Assembly (NCBI RefSeq): GCF_019970045.1
Contig: NZ_JAHXYI010000002.1
Span: forward strand, 310,001-374,000
DNA length: 64,000 bases
Origin: Chryseobacterium sp. GVT01B
Lineage (GTDB): Bacteria; Bacteroidota; Bacteroidia; Flavobacteriales; Weeksellaceae
Direction of reading: 5' to 3'
Shown here: positions 44,938 to 53,271 of the stretch, one piece after another
How positions within the stretch are numbered: the first letter of the stretch is position 1
Layout: each line of letters begins with the position of its first letter
Notes under the pieces: model-generated
What the model was told of the DNA's origin: nothing
The model's input: the letters and a program-made list of their open reading frames with translations, nothing else
Database searches by the model: none
Translations under genes and position numbers: made by a program

Positions 44938-45055
44938 ATAAATTCATTTTCTACGAATGTAGTGAATTTTAACATATTTCTAATATTAAAAAATAAGACT
45001 CTTTTCAGTGTCATATTTGTTTTTTTATTACTTTTATCTTACAAATTAAAATAAT

Positions 45056-45208
45056 ATGAAAAATTTAAGAAAATTATCAAAGAGCAATCTGAAAACAATT
45101 AAAGGAGGAAGTGCACCATTATGTGATCCGGGATACATGGCTTGCAGAGTAGGTAAAACTCCAAGTGGTGCTCCTATCTGGGATTGCTTGCCAAATTGCA
45201 GATCTTAA
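45056..45208 (+). CDS. Small KGG-leader peptide, bacteriocin-like
   Basis: A 50-residue peptide. Leader MKNLRKLSKSNLKTIKGG (18 residues) ends in a Gly-Gly, as in double-glycine leaders that are cut and exported by PCAT ABC transporters. The mature part of 32 residues has four Cys at 23, 30, 44 and 48, which could make two disulfides, and WDCLPNCRS at the end. Similar leaders are known in Chryseobacterium bacteriocin-like proteins. No transporter or immunity gene is close by. A hairpin terminator follows 8 bases after the stop. The biological target is unknown. Confidence 0.8.
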   Translation: MKNLRKLSKSNLKTIKGGSAPLCDPGYMACRVGKTPSGAPIWDCLPNCRS

Positions 45209-45216
45209 AAAACAAG

Positions 45217-45243
45217 AAAGGCACTTCATGTTGAAGTGCCTTT
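45217..45243. terminator. Terminator of the KGG peptide gene (and DoxX gene)
   Basis: AAAGGCACTTCA and TGAAGTGCCTTT form a 12-bp perfect stem with a 3-base loop. Weak T tract, but it lies between the converging peptide and DoxX genes. Confidence 0.75.
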
Positions 45244-45265
45244 CATATTTTATATTCTTATAAGA

Positions 45266-45694
45266 TTACCAGTCTGATGCTCTTTTTCGTCTTTCAATCA
45301 TATGATCTACTGAAACTTTACCAGCTCCGATTACCATGAGTAAAAGATAAACGGAAAGATAGACAAGTGCCATTTCTCTTTTTTCAAAAGGATCTGCTCC
45401 ATGTACTGCAAAAGCAGCGATAATCATGGTAAAGATCAGAAAACCTAAAGAAACTCTTGTAAAAAGCCCTAATATAAGTAGTATTGAACAAACAAATTCA
45501 GCAAAAACCGTAAGAATCAGAGAGATCTGAGGGCCAAGTCCCATAAAATCGAAAAACTCGATTTTACCGCCCTCCAATAGCATCTGAAGTTTTGGAAAGC
45601 CATGAGACAGCATTGCAAAACCAACAAACACTCTCACTGCTAATAAAATAACATCTTTAGGTATTGAGCTCCAATTTGAATTATTATAGTTCAT
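45266..45694 (-). CDS. DoxX family membrane protein
   Basis: A 142-residue inner-membrane protein with four helices. LAVRVFVGFAMLSHGFPKL at the start and GLGPQISLILTVFAEFVCSILLILG in the middle (in parts) are typical of DoxX. Members join thioredoxin-like or thiosulfate-quinone oxidoreductase systems, or protect against oxidative stress. No partner is beside it. Monocistronic. Confidence 0.9.
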   Translation of the reverse strand: MNYNNSNWSSIPKDVILLAVRVFVGFAMLSHGFPKLQMLLEGGKIEFFDFMGLGPQISLILTVFAEFVCSILLILGLFTRVSLGFLIFTMIIAAFAVHGADPFEKREMALVYLSVYLLLMVIGAGKVSVDHMIERRKRASDW

Positions 45695-45760
45695 TTACTA
45701 AAAAATTTATACTAAGGTAATAAAAATCTTTTAATACAACGGGATTCCGGCTATTTTAGT

Positions 45761-46636
45761 TTATCTGTAACCGAAATTTTTAAGATCTCTGTCGTTCTTT
45801 CTCCAGTCTTTTTTCACTTTTACAAATAAGTTTAAATGAATTTTTTTGGTGAAAAACTTTTCCAGGTCTAATCTCGCTTCAGTTCCTACTTTCTTGATAG
45901 CTTCTCCTTTGTGCCCGATAATAATTCCTTTCTGGGTATCTCTTTCTACATAAATAATTGAGTCTATGAAGATAATTCCTTCTTTTTCTTTGAACTGCTC
46001 AGTCACTACCTCTACTGAGTATGGAATTTCCTTATCATAATTTAAAAGGATTTTCTCACGTATTGCTTCGTTTACAAAGAATCTCTCGGGTTTATCCGTA
46101 TATTGGTCTTTATCGTAGTAAGGAGGATTTTCAGGAAGCAGAGATTTTATTTTAGGTAAAATGACTTCTGTATTAAAGGCATTTAAAGCAGAAATAGGCA
46201 GAATTTCAGCTTTCGGAATTCTATTGTGCCAGTCTTCCACTAATTTTTCAAGGCCTGCCTGATCGGTCTGGTCTACTTTATTTAATAAAAGAAGTACAGG
46301 TACAGGGATTTTATTCAGTTTATCAATTAAAAATTCTGATGGTTCCGCTTTATCGGTAACGTCTACAATAAACAGGAAAACATCGGCATCCTGCAAAGAA
46401 TCCTTTACAAAATCCATCATTTTTTCCTGTAATCCGTATTTTGGATCCAATACTCCCGGAGTATCGGAAAATACAATCTGAAGGTCATCTTCATTATAAA
46501 TACCAAAAATTCTGTGGCGGGTTGTCTGAGCTTTCTGCGTCACAATCGCCAACTTCTCTCCCATTAATTGGTTAAGCAAGGTCGATTTTCCCGCATTGGG
46601 CTTTCCAACTATATTTACAAATCCAGCTTTGTGCAT
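45761..46636 (-). CDS. era: GTPase Era
   Basis: A 291-residue essential GTPase of ribosome 30S assembly. G1 GKPNAGKST at the N terminus, G3 DTPG, G4 NKVD and G5 ISAL are visible. The C-terminal KH domain has GIIIGHKGEAIKKV. Start ATG 46636 gives the standard MHKAGFVNIVGKPN; the frame is open up to 46813, but that region codes no typical sequence and holds repeats. A -7 box TAACTTTG lies 20 bases before. Confidence 0.95.
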   Translation of the reverse strand: MHKAGFVNIVGKPNAGKSTLLNQLMGEKLAIVTQKAQTTRHRIFGIYNEDDLQIVFSDTPGVLDPKYGLQEKMMDFVKDSLQDADVFLFIVDVTDKAEPSEFLIDKLNKIPVPVLLLLNKVDQTDQAGLEKLVEDWHNRIPKAEILPISALNAFNTEVILPKIKSLLPENPPYYDKDQYTDKPERFFVNEAIREKILLNYDKEIPYSVEVVTEQFKEKEGIIFIDSIIYVERDTQKGIIIGHKGEAIKKVGTEARLDLEKFFTKKIHLNLFVKVKKDWRKNDRDLKNFGYR

Positions 46637-46656
46637 AAAAATAATATTACGAACTG

Positions 46657-46664
46657 CAAAGTTA
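46657..46664 (-). promoter_or_regulatory. -7 box TAACTTTG of era
   Basis: Full match to TAnnTTTG on the minus strand, 20 bases before the start at 46636. It lies inside the in-frame upstream extension of the frame, so it also supports the shorter start. Confidence 0.5.
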
Positions 46665-46780
46665 CTAAAACAAAATTGGTCTTTACGGTTAATCTTAATT
46701 TTTAAAGGAAAAAAGAGAGTTATACTTTGAAATATAGCATGAGAAAAAGAAATGTACAGAGGGATGATTGCTTGGCTAAC

Positions 46781-46830
46781 CACCCCGTCAAAAATTCTTT
46801 GAATTTTTGCCACCTCTCCGAAGGAAGGGA
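46781..46830. repeat. Short palindrome with C-rich flank, possible dispersed element
   Basis: CAAAAATTC-TTT-GAATTTTTG at 46789-46809 has 9-bp perfect arms. It is flanked by ACCACCCCGT and GCCACCTCTCC. Such text is frequent between genes in this genus as far as I recall. No coding function. Confidence 0.4.
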
Positions 46831-46922
46831 ATTTTTGCTCTTTCCATTGTAATTTTGACGATAAATAACTTTAATTATGATCACATTCACTACAAGATTT
46901 TTGATAAAAATTATAAGATAAT

Positions 46923-46955
46923 TTTGTATTGCATTGTCTAAAACTGATATTTTTG
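46923..46955 (+). promoter_or_regulatory. Promoter TTTG-N21-TATTTTTG of the second Crp-like gene
   Basis: TTTG at 46923-46926, 21 bases, then TATTTTTG 46948-46955. The ATG at 46975 follows 19 bases later. Confidence 0.6.
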
Positions 46956-46974
46956 AATATTAGAATTCATCTTT

Positions 46975-47538
46975 ATGAATATAGACCAGATTCTTGACAA
47001 GGTTTACCTTCTTCCTGAAGCATCAAAAAACAGTTTGAAAGAGCATATCACCGAGATTTCACATCCTAAAGGATTTTGCCTGATGGAAGCTGACAAAGTG
47101 ATTCCTTATTTTTATTTTATCCGTAAAGGGATAGCACGTGCCTATTCTTCAACTGCCGATAATGATATTACATTCTGGTTCGGTAGTGAAGGACAATGCA
47201 TTCTTTCTATGAAAAGCTATGTGGAGGACAAACCCGGCTATGAAAGCATCGAATTGCTGGAAGACTGCGATCTGTACAGAATGGAAACGGAAAGCCTCAG
47301 AAAACTGTTCAATGAAGATATTCATATTGCCAACTGGGGCCGAAAACTGGCAGAAGCCGAGATGATAAAATCCGAGGAACTGATTATTTCCAGACAGTTC
47401 AAAACATCTTTGGAACGTTATAAAGATATTATGGCTTATCAACCTGAACTGCTAAAAAGGGTTCAGCTGGGGTACATTGCGTCGTACCTTGGGATTACAC
47501 AAGTAAGTTTGAGTAGGATACGGGCCGAAATCAAGTAG
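46975..47538 (+). CDS. Crp/Fnr family transcriptional regulator (second copy)
   Basis: A 187-residue regulator of the short Bacteroidetes Crp type. The effector barrel has YFYFIRKGIARAY and FWFGSEGQCILS, and a short C-terminal helix-turn-helix has YIASYLGITQVSLSRIRAEI. It has no Cys cluster. It probably binds a small ligand or stress signal and regulates the neighbouring SMR exporter, but this is only by position (240 bp apart). Confidence 0.86.
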   Translation: MNIDQILDKVYLLPEASKNSLKEHITEISHPKGFCLMEADKVIPYFYFIRKGIARAYSSTADNDITFWFGSEGQCILSMKSYVEDKPGYESIELLEDCDLYRMETESLRKLFNEDIHIANWGRKLAEAEMIKSEELIISRQFKTSLERYKDIMAYQPELLKRVQLGYIASYLGITQVSLSRIRAEIK

Positions 47539-47594
47539 ATTAAAAAATTGAAGGATTAAATGATTTAAAAATTCTGTGATTCTTAATTTATGTT

Positions 47595-47648
47595 TTGGCT
47601 AAAGCCAACGGAATATTTTTTTATATTATAAGCGGACTAAAGTCCGCT
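47595..47648. repeat. Two small palindromes of a dispersed element
   Basis: TTGGCT-AA-AGCCAA (47595-47608) and AGCGGACT-AA-AGTCCGCT (47631-47648), with CTCCTATTGA after them. A related GGCTAAAGCC followed by TCCTATTGA or TCTCATTGA is seen at 60607-60690, 60909-60930 and 61149-61170. Confidence 0.6.
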
Positions 47649-47751
47649 CCTATTGATATGACAACCCTTTTACTTCCATCTTCATTCTTCCAGCTTCCAT
47701 CTTCTTTTTCATTTTTTAACAATTGTAAAATTTTTTTTCCTGTCAAATTCT

Positions 47752-47759
47752 GAACTTTG
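47752..47759 (+). promoter_or_regulatory. Possible -7 box GAACTTTG of the SMR gene
   Basis: GAACTTTG ends 20 bases before the ATG at 47780; consensus with G for T at the first position. Confidence 0.35.
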
Positions 47760-47779
47760 CCGTAGAAAAATTTAAAAAA

Positions 47780-48112
47780 ATGAATTGGTTAATATTAGTT
47801 ATCGCTGGATTATTTGAAGTTGCCTTCGCATCATGTCTGGGAAAGGCAAAAGAAACATCAGGAACTGAAATGTACCTGTGGTATGCGGGTTTCCTGATAA
47901 CCATGACCATCAGTATGGTTTTATTGATTAAAGCGACCCAAACCTTACCTATTGGTACTGCATATGCGGTATGGACGGGAATTGGAGCGGTAGGAACGGC
48001 TTTAATGGGAATTATCTTCTTTAAGGATCCTGTAAGCTTTTGGAGAGTTTTCTTTATTGTAATGCTTATTGGTTCTGTAGTAGGTTTGAAAGCCGTTTCT
48101 TCATCGCACTAA
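47780..48112 (+). CDS. SMR family transporter, SugE/Gdx-like
   Basis: A 110-residue four-helix exporter. IAGLFEVAFASCLGKAKET carries the central Glu; GTAYAVWTGIGAVGTALMGI is the SMR hallmark. The sequence is closer to SugE/Gdx (guanidinium exporters) than to EmrE. No guanidine riboswitch was recognised upstream. Single gene. Confidence 0.9.
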   Translation: MNWLILVIAGLFEVAFASCLGKAKETSGTEMYLWYAGFLITMTISMVLLIKATQTLPIGTAYAVWTGIGAVGTALMGIIFFKDPVSFWRVFFIVMLIGSVVGLKAVSSSH

Positions 48113-48145
48113 AAGGCATAAATTTCTATCTATATTTAAAAATGG

Positions 48146-48176
48146 AACCGTCTTCATAATGAGGGCGGTTTTTTTA
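48146..48176 (+). terminator. Terminator of the SMR gene
   Basis: AACCGTCT and AGGGCGGTT pair imperfectly (one mismatch) and are followed by seven T. Confidence 0.55.
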
Positions 48177-48193
48177 GATTATACTTTGATCAC

Positions 48194-48228
48194 AAAAAAG
48201 ACCTGCCATTTTCTGACAGGTCTTTTTT
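48194..48228. terminator. Terminator of the methyltransferase gene
   Basis: AAAAAAGACCTG and CAGGTCTTTTTT form a 12-bp perfect stem with A/T tracts on both sides. It overlaps the very end of the methyltransferase gene. Confidence 0.85.
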
Positions 48229-48994
48229 ATTTTTTATAAACTATAGGTAAGATTTCATTGTGTCTTAACCCATATTTTTTAATTTCTTCTTCTGAGAATT
48301 TCTGTGAATAGAAGTTCGGATCTGTTTCAAAGCCAGCTTTTCTTAAGCGGTCAAAATAATCCATTCCGTACCAACGTACATGATCGTATTGGCCAAAGTG
48401 TTTCTGACGTTCTTTCGGATCTTTAATGGTAAAGTCTTCATAGGTTTTCTCCAATGAATTTTTCATCGGAACCTGAAGAATTCCCCATCCGCCGGGCTTC
48501 ATTACCCTGTATAATTCACTTATTGCTTTGGCATCGTCTTCGATATGTTCCAGAACGTGGTTACAGAAAATAATATCAAAACTTTCGTCTTCAAAAGGTA
48601 AATCCAGGATATCAGCCTTTACATCTACAATCGGAGAATATAAGTCTGCCGAAATATAGTTCAGGTTACTCATTCTTTTGAATTTTCTTAAAAATTCCTG
48701 TTCGGGAGCAATATGCAGAACTTTATAATTCTTAATAAAAAAATCAGTTTCATTCTGAAGATACAGCCACATCTGGCGGTGTCTTTCCAGACTTAAAGTT
48801 CCGGGAGAAAGAGCATTTTCCCTTTGTTTGCCATATCCATACGGAAGAAATTTTCGGTAAGATCTTCCATCAATAGGATCATAAAACTGATCTCCTTTGA
48901 AAAACTGGTAAATAAGCGGTCTTGCCCAAATACTCATTTTAATAAGCATAGGGCGTGGAATTTTATTCAGTAAAAGTTTCGTTACCTTTTTCAT
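48227..48994 (-). CDS. Class I SAM-dependent methyltransferase
   Basis: A 255-residue methyltransferase. The SAM motif I is atypical (KVLHIAPEQEFL), with the acidic residue of motif II in YISADLY, then DILDLPFEDESFDIIFCNH and LEHIEDDAKAISELYRVMKPGG. The start overlaps the stop of map by one base (TAATG), so it is coupled to map. Target unknown, possibly a small molecule or lipid. Confidence 0.87.
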   Translation of the reverse strand: MKKVTKLLLNKIPRPMLIKMSIWARPLIYQFFKGDQFYDPIDGRSYRKFLPYGYGKQRENALSPGTLSLERHRQMWLYLQNETDFFIKNYKVLHIAPEQEFLRKFKRMSNLNYISADLYSPIVDVKADILDLPFEDESFDIIFCNHVLEHIEDDAKAISELYRVMKPGGWGILQVPMKNSLEKTYEDFTIKDPKERQKHFGQYDHVRWYGMDYFDRLRKAGFETDPNFYSQKFSEEEIKKYGLRHNEILPIVYKK

Positions 48995-49803
48995 TAAAAA
49001 TCCAGTTGGAACTGCTTTTCTTCGTCACTTACAATCCCCAGAGCTTCATAGACATAGTCAAATGTTGAAAGCAATACCGGCTTACCATTGATTACCGCTA
49101 CATCATGTTCAAAGTGGGCAGATGGCATATTATCAAGAGTCGTTACTGTCCAGCCGTCATTATGGAACTTCACTTTCTCAGTTCCCATATTAACCATCGG
49201 CTCGATAGCAATCGCCAAACCGTCTTTAATTATTTTTCCGCTTCCCTGTCTTCCGTAGTTAGGAACCTGTGGATCTTCATGCATTTTTCTTCCTAAACCG
49301 TGTCCTACAAGCTCTCTTACTACTCCATATCCTTCTTTTTCACAATGTGCCTGGATTGCATGGGAGATATCTCCTATTCTTTTTCCTCTGACAACCTGCT
49401 CAATTCCTTTGTATAAAGATTCTTTGGTCACCTGCAGTAATTTTTTAACCTCAGGCTTCACTTCCCCGATTTCAAAAGTGTAGGCATGATCTCCTACGAA
49501 ACCGTTAAGAATAACTCCACAGTCTACGGAAAGAACATCTCCTTCTTTTACTACATCCTTGTTTGGAAAACCATGAACTACCTGCTCATTCGGAGAGATA
49601 CAAAGAGAATTCGGGAATCCTCCGTATCCTAAAAATGCAGGCTCAGCACCATGATCTTTAATAAAATCATGAGCCAGTTTATCTAAATATAAGGTCGTAA
49701 TGCCTGGTTTAATTTCTTTTGCCAACATTCCCAATGTTTTAGAAACCAGTCGGGCACTCTCCTTCATCAGACGTAATTCGTCTATCGTTTTTAATTGAAT
49801 CAT
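48994..49803 (-). CDS. map: Type I methionine aminopeptidase
   Basis: A 269-residue MetAP that removes N-terminal Met from new proteins. Metal ligands are D (SVDCGVILNGF), D (GDHAYTFEIG), H (GHGLGRKMHEDP), E (AIEPMVNMG) and the last E (FEHDVAVI). Second His in PSAHFEHD. The length is near the usual 250-270. It is followed directly by the methyltransferase gene. Confidence 0.94.
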   Translation of the reverse strand: MIQLKTIDELRLMKESARLVSKTLGMLAKEIKPGITTLYLDKLAHDFIKDHGAEPAFLGYGGFPNSLCISPNEQVVHGFPNKDVVKEGDVLSVDCGVILNGFVGDHAYTFEIGEVKPEVKKLLQVTKESLYKGIEQVVRGKRIGDISHAIQAHCEKEGYGVVRELVGHGLGRKMHEDPQVPNYGRQGSGKIIKDGLAIAIEPMVNMGTEKVKFHNDGWTVTTLDNMPSAHFEHDVAVINGKPVLLSTFDYVYEALGIVSDEEKQFQLDF

Positions 49804-49961
49804 TATTGTATAGATGTTAGATATCAGATGTTAAAAGCTAGATTACAGCATGATGTGTATTTCTATATTATAACAATCTACAGACTTTCTCTGATCAAAA
49901 ATAGAAGCTTTGATTTGGTATTATAAAACTAATTTCTAATATCCGGCTTCTCATTTTTATC

Positions 49962-50393
49962 CTACCAGAAAAGTCCTTTTTTCTTTTCTTTTTTTAGTTT
50001 TGAATAGGCAAGAACTTCTTTCCCTTCTACACGGAATTCTATTCTTTCCTGAATAATATTGTAGATCTCACCCCATCCCGGGAATCCTCCTAAATTTCTG
50101 TCGTCAATAAACCAATCTGCATCTAATTTTCTGGATTGTGTTTCATGATCAAAAACTTCTCCTTCAAAACTTGAATTCACGGCGTAAAATTCTATTCCGT
50201 TTTTTTGACAGAATTCTACAGCTTCATCTAATGTTTTTCCATGTCTGTAAGTCCAAAGTATAAGTCTGAATCCTTCAGCCTGAAGTCTTTTCAATGTTTC
50301 GAATGCAAAAGTTTTTGGTTTTCCGATTGCCGGGTAAGCATCATCAACAATAGTCCCGTCAAAGTCAACAGCAATCTTTTTATTATTTAACAT
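49962..50393 (-). CDS. HAD-like phosphatase (BT0820 type)
   Basis: A 143-residue short HAD protein. Motif 1 is AVDFDGTIVDD with the nucleophile Asp and general acid Asp. The motif WTYRHGKTLDEAV and the later DADWFIDDRNLGG hold the remaining catalytic Lys/Asp region. It is too short for a cap. The family is known as BT0820-like with unknown substrate. Confidence 0.85.
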   Translation of the reverse strand: MLNNKKIAVDFDGTIVDDAYPAIGKPKTFAFETLKRLQAEGFRLILWTYRHGKTLDEAVEFCQKNGIEFYAVNSSFEGEVFDHETQSRKLDADWFIDDRNLGGFPGWGEIYNIIQERIEFRVEGKEVLAYSKLKKEKKKGLFW

Positions 50394-50414
50394 TTTGTTG
50401 TTTTTTTAGCTTTG

Positions 50415-50422
50415 CAAAGATA
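50415..50422 (-). promoter_or_regulatory. -7 box TATCTTTG of the BT0820-like gene
   Basis: Full match to TAnnTTTG on the minus strand, 21 bases before the ATG at 50393. Confidence 0.55.
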
Positions 50423-50492
50423 AGAAATAAAAAGAGTGCCCAAAAGAAAGGCACTCAATACTTTTATATTTTAAATAATAATGTAAATTTCA

Positions 50493-51470
50493 TTAGCTTT
50501 TTACCCAGTTAAACTGGAACTGAAGATCCGGAGTAGAAACTCTGTCTGTGATCTTCTGAAGCCTTGCAGGAAGCTTCATCAGGTATTCCTGAGCTTTTTC
50601 TGCTTTTTCTGTAAGTCCTTTCACATGCTCAATTTTCCATTCATCTAAAAGGTCTTTCATAATATTGATATAATCCTGACCTGTGTATACCATACATCTT
50701 TGTGCAGCATCTGAGAAATGTCCCCAAAGCTCTCCGGCTTTTTGTCCGGACTGTCTCATAAGGTGAGCAGGCATTACGATCTTTTTACGCATCATATCTT
50801 CGAATGCAAGAATCATTTCTGAAGGGTCTACTTCAAGGATTTTCGCTACGAAATGCTTGTATGCTTTAGCGTGTCTTGCTTCGTCTGCAGCAATTACACC
50901 ACACATTTTTGCCAATTTTCCGTTTCCGGATTGTTTAGCCAATGTACCTACTCTTCTGTGAGAGATATTGGTAGCTGTCTCCTGGAAACTTGTATAGATA
51001 AAGTTTCTGTACGGGTCCATACTTGTTCCCAAATCGAAACCATCATTGATCAGGTATTGAGTGGTAATTTCAACTTCTCTCATGTTTACTCTTCCGCACA
51101 GATACAGATATTTGTTTAATAAATCTCCGTGTCTGTTTTCTTCAGCAGTCCATGCTCTTACCCAGTTGGCCCAGCCCAGTTTTTCTTCCTGATTGATTCC
51201 GTCAACTCCCATTAACCAAGACTCATAGGAAGGAAGAGCTTCTTCTGTGATACAGTCCCCAATCAATGTTACAAAAAGATCGTAAGGCATTTCGCGGGCA
51301 AAAGTCTGGATTTCCTCTAAGTCGTGTTTAAATTCTTCGCTTGAAGGATCTGGTAAATAATCGGAAGGCTGCCATATTTTTTCAATTGGCGTTAAAAATT
51401 TATCAAGAAAAGAACCTACTTCCTTTTCCAATAATCCCATTACTTCTTTCCTTACAAGCTTTTGATACAT
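50493..51470 (-). CDS. Acyl-ACP desaturase
   Basis: A 325-residue soluble di-iron desaturase. The two iron motifs are EENRHGDLL (E-E-N-R-H-G) and DEARHAKAY (D-E-A-R-H-A). It puts a double bond into acyl-ACP for membrane unsaturated lipids. Start ATG 51470 (MYQKLVRKEV) is after the -7 box at 51493-51500. The 18 codons upstream are not coding. Confidence 0.93.
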   Translation of the reverse strand: MYQKLVRKEVMGLLEKEVGSFLDKFLTPIEKIWQPSDYLPDPSSEEFKHDLEEIQTFAREMPYDLFVTLIGDCITEEALPSYESWLMGVDGINQEEKLGWANWVRAWTAEENRHGDLLNKYLYLCGRVNMREVEITTQYLINDGFDLGTSMDPYRNFIYTSFQETATNISHRRVGTLAKQSGNGKLAKMCGVIAADEARHAKAYKHFVAKILEVDPSEMILAFEDMMRKKIVMPAHLMRQSGQKAGELWGHFSDAAQRCMVYTGQDYINIMKDLLDEWKIEHVKGLTEKAEKAQEYLMKLPARLQKITDRVSTPDLQFQFNWVKS

Positions 51471-51492
51471 TTTACTATTCAGTTTTAATTTA

Positions 51493-51500
51493 CAAAGATA
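51493..51500 (-). promoter_or_regulatory. -7 box TATCTTTG of the acyl-ACP desaturase gene
   Basis: Full match on the minus strand, 22 bases before the ATG at 51470, and inside the in-frame upstream extension, so it settles the start. Confidence 0.55.
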
Positions 51501-51565
51501 TGATTTATTTATTATTTGGCGCATAATAAAGTATGCAACTCATACTTTATCTGACATAAATCATA

Positions 51566-51602
51566 AAAGAATGCCGCCATACAAGGTATAACGGCATTCT
51601 TT
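51566..51602 (-). terminator. Terminator of gpmI
   Basis: AAAGAATGCCG and CGGCATTCTTT form a perfect 11-bp stem with a 15-base loop, just past the gpmI stop on the minus strand. Confidence 0.8.
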
Positions 51603-51620
51603 TGACAATATTATTGAATT

Positions 51621-53162
51621 TTAATCAACTAAAACATCTCCGGTCATTGCAGCCGGTATTTCAACGCCCATTACTTTAAGGATTGTAGGCGCTACATCCC
51701 CCAGTTTTCCTGGTTTCAGATTCCAGGTATGGTCTTTATCCATTACAATGAAAGGCACAAGATTGGTTGAATGCTGTGTATTAGGAGTTCCATCCGGATT
51801 CATCATCACATCTGAATTTCCGTGATCGGCAAGAATAAAAACAGCATATCCGTTTTCATAAGCAGCGGTTGCTACTTTTTCGATACACTGGTCTACTACT
51901 TCGGCAGCTTTTACAGCGGCTTCAAAAACTCCTGTATGTCCTACCATATCTGTATTGGCGAAGTTCAGACAAACAAAGTCAGCATTTCCCTGTTCCAGTT
52001 CCGGTACGATTGCATTGGTAATATCATAGGCTGACATTTCAGGCTTCAAATCATAAGTAGGAACATCTTTCGGGCTTGGGCAAAGCAGTCTTCTTTCTCC
52101 TTCAAATTCTTCTTCTCTTCCTCCTGAAAAGAAGAAAGTAACGTGTGGATATTTTTCTGTTTCTGCGATTCTGATCTGAGATCGTCCATTTTTTTCAAGA
52201 ATTTCCCCCATTGTTTCCGTCAAAACGTTTTCGTCAAAAACAACCTGTACATTCTGGAATGTTTTATCATAATTCGTTAGCGTAATATAATAAAGGTTCA
52301 GTTTCTTCATAGAATATTCCGGAAAATCCTTCTGAGAAAGAACTTCTGTAATTTCTCTTCCTCTGTCTGTACGGAAGTTGAAGCAGATCACTACATCATT
52401 ATCAATAATTTTTGCTACCGGCACCACATTTCCTGTTGCAGTAGTATTCATTAAAATGATGGGTTTCAGGAATTCATCTGTAACATTATTATCATAGGAA
52501 GTCTTGATCGCTGCCAAAGCATCCGTTGTTGGTTCGCCTACTCCTTCTACAAGGGCATCATAAGCTAATTTTACGCGTTCCCATCTCTTGTCTCTGTCCA
52601 TCGCATAATATCTTCCTACCACTGTTGCCAGCTTTCCGGTAGTAGCATCCATATGCTTCTGAAGTTCGTCAATAAACCCGAATCCGGAATGAGGATCACA
52701 GTCTCTACCATCGGTAAATGCGTGAACAAATACGTTCTCATTTAAACCGAATTCTTTTGCAGCCGTCAGTAATCCTTTTAAGTGATTGATATGTGAGTGT
52801 ACTCCTCCGTTGGAAACCAACCCTATGAAGTGTACTTTTTTATTTTCTTTTTTTGCGTATTCGAAAGCATCCTGAATCACTTTTTCCTGACCCAGTGTTC
52901 CGTTTTCAACCGCCATATTCAGTTTCACCAGGTTCTGGTAAACCACTCTCCCTGCTCCGAGGTTCATGTGCCCAACTTCAGAATTTCCCATCTGTCCGGC
53001 AGGAAGACCTACAGCCAGTCCACTCGCTTCAAGCGTAGTATGCGGAAATTTTTTGTAACAGCTGTCTATGAATGGTGTATTTGCTTTATCTATTGCAGAA
53101 ACGTCCGGGTTTGTTCCCAATCCCCATCCGTCAAGAATTGCCAGTATTGCTTTTTTTGACAT
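51621..53162 (-). CDS. gpmI: 2,3-bisphosphoglycerate-independent phosphoglycerate mutase
   Basis: A 513-residue cofactor-independent mutase of glycolysis. The N-terminal AILDGWG with the metal Asp, the catalytic Ser in GNSEVGHMNLGAGRVVYQ, HAFTDGRD, and the C-terminal metal site FILADHGNSD and TQHSTNLVPF are intact. It interconverts 3- and 2-phosphoglycerate using Mn2+. Monocistronic with its own promoter and terminator. Confidence 0.96.
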   Translation of the reverse strand: MSKKAILAILDGWGLGTNPDVSAIDKANTPFIDSCYKKFPHTTLEASGLAVGLPAGQMGNSEVGHMNLGAGRVVYQNLVKLNMAVENGTLGQEKVIQDAFEYAKKENKKVHFIGLVSNGGVHSHINHLKGLLTAAKEFGLNENVFVHAFTDGRDCDPHSGFGFIDELQKHMDATTGKLATVVGRYYAMDRDKRWERVKLAYDALVEGVGEPTTDALAAIKTSYDNNVTDEFLKPIILMNTTATGNVVPVAKIIDNDVVICFNFRTDRGREITEVLSQKDFPEYSMKKLNLYYITLTNYDKTFQNVQVVFDENVLTETMGEILEKNGRSQIRIAETEKYPHVTFFFSGGREEEFEGERRLLCPSPKDVPTYDLKPEMSAYDITNAIVPELEQGNADFVCLNFANTDMVGHTGVFEAAVKAAEVVDQCIEKVATAAYENGYAVFILADHGNSDVMMNPDGTPNTQHSTNLVPFIVMDKDHTWNLKPGKLGDVAPTILKVMGVEIPAAMTGDVLVD

Positions 53163-53182
53163 TTTGTAAAACTTTTGTTAGA

Positions 53183-53190
53183 CAAATTTA
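53183..53190 (-). promoter_or_regulatory. -7 box TAAATTTG of gpmI
   Basis: Full match on the minus strand, 20 bases before the ATG at 53162. Confidence 0.6.
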
Positions 53191-53271
53191 CCTAATTTCC
53201 TATGAATAGAAGAATTTGAAGTCTTGAATTTTTTTGATTACTGATCATCAGGGTGATATCGCAGATAATCA

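Noticed and set aside
46637..46813. Extended N terminus of Era
   Set aside because: The extension has no family similarity, contains a repeat palindrome and the -7 box; the family starts at the MHKAGFVNIVGKPN position.
47539..47779. Guanidine riboswitch before the SugE-like gene
   Set aside because: The palindromes there match a dispersed repeat, and I could not see the conserved ACGR-type loops of known guanidine riboswitches.
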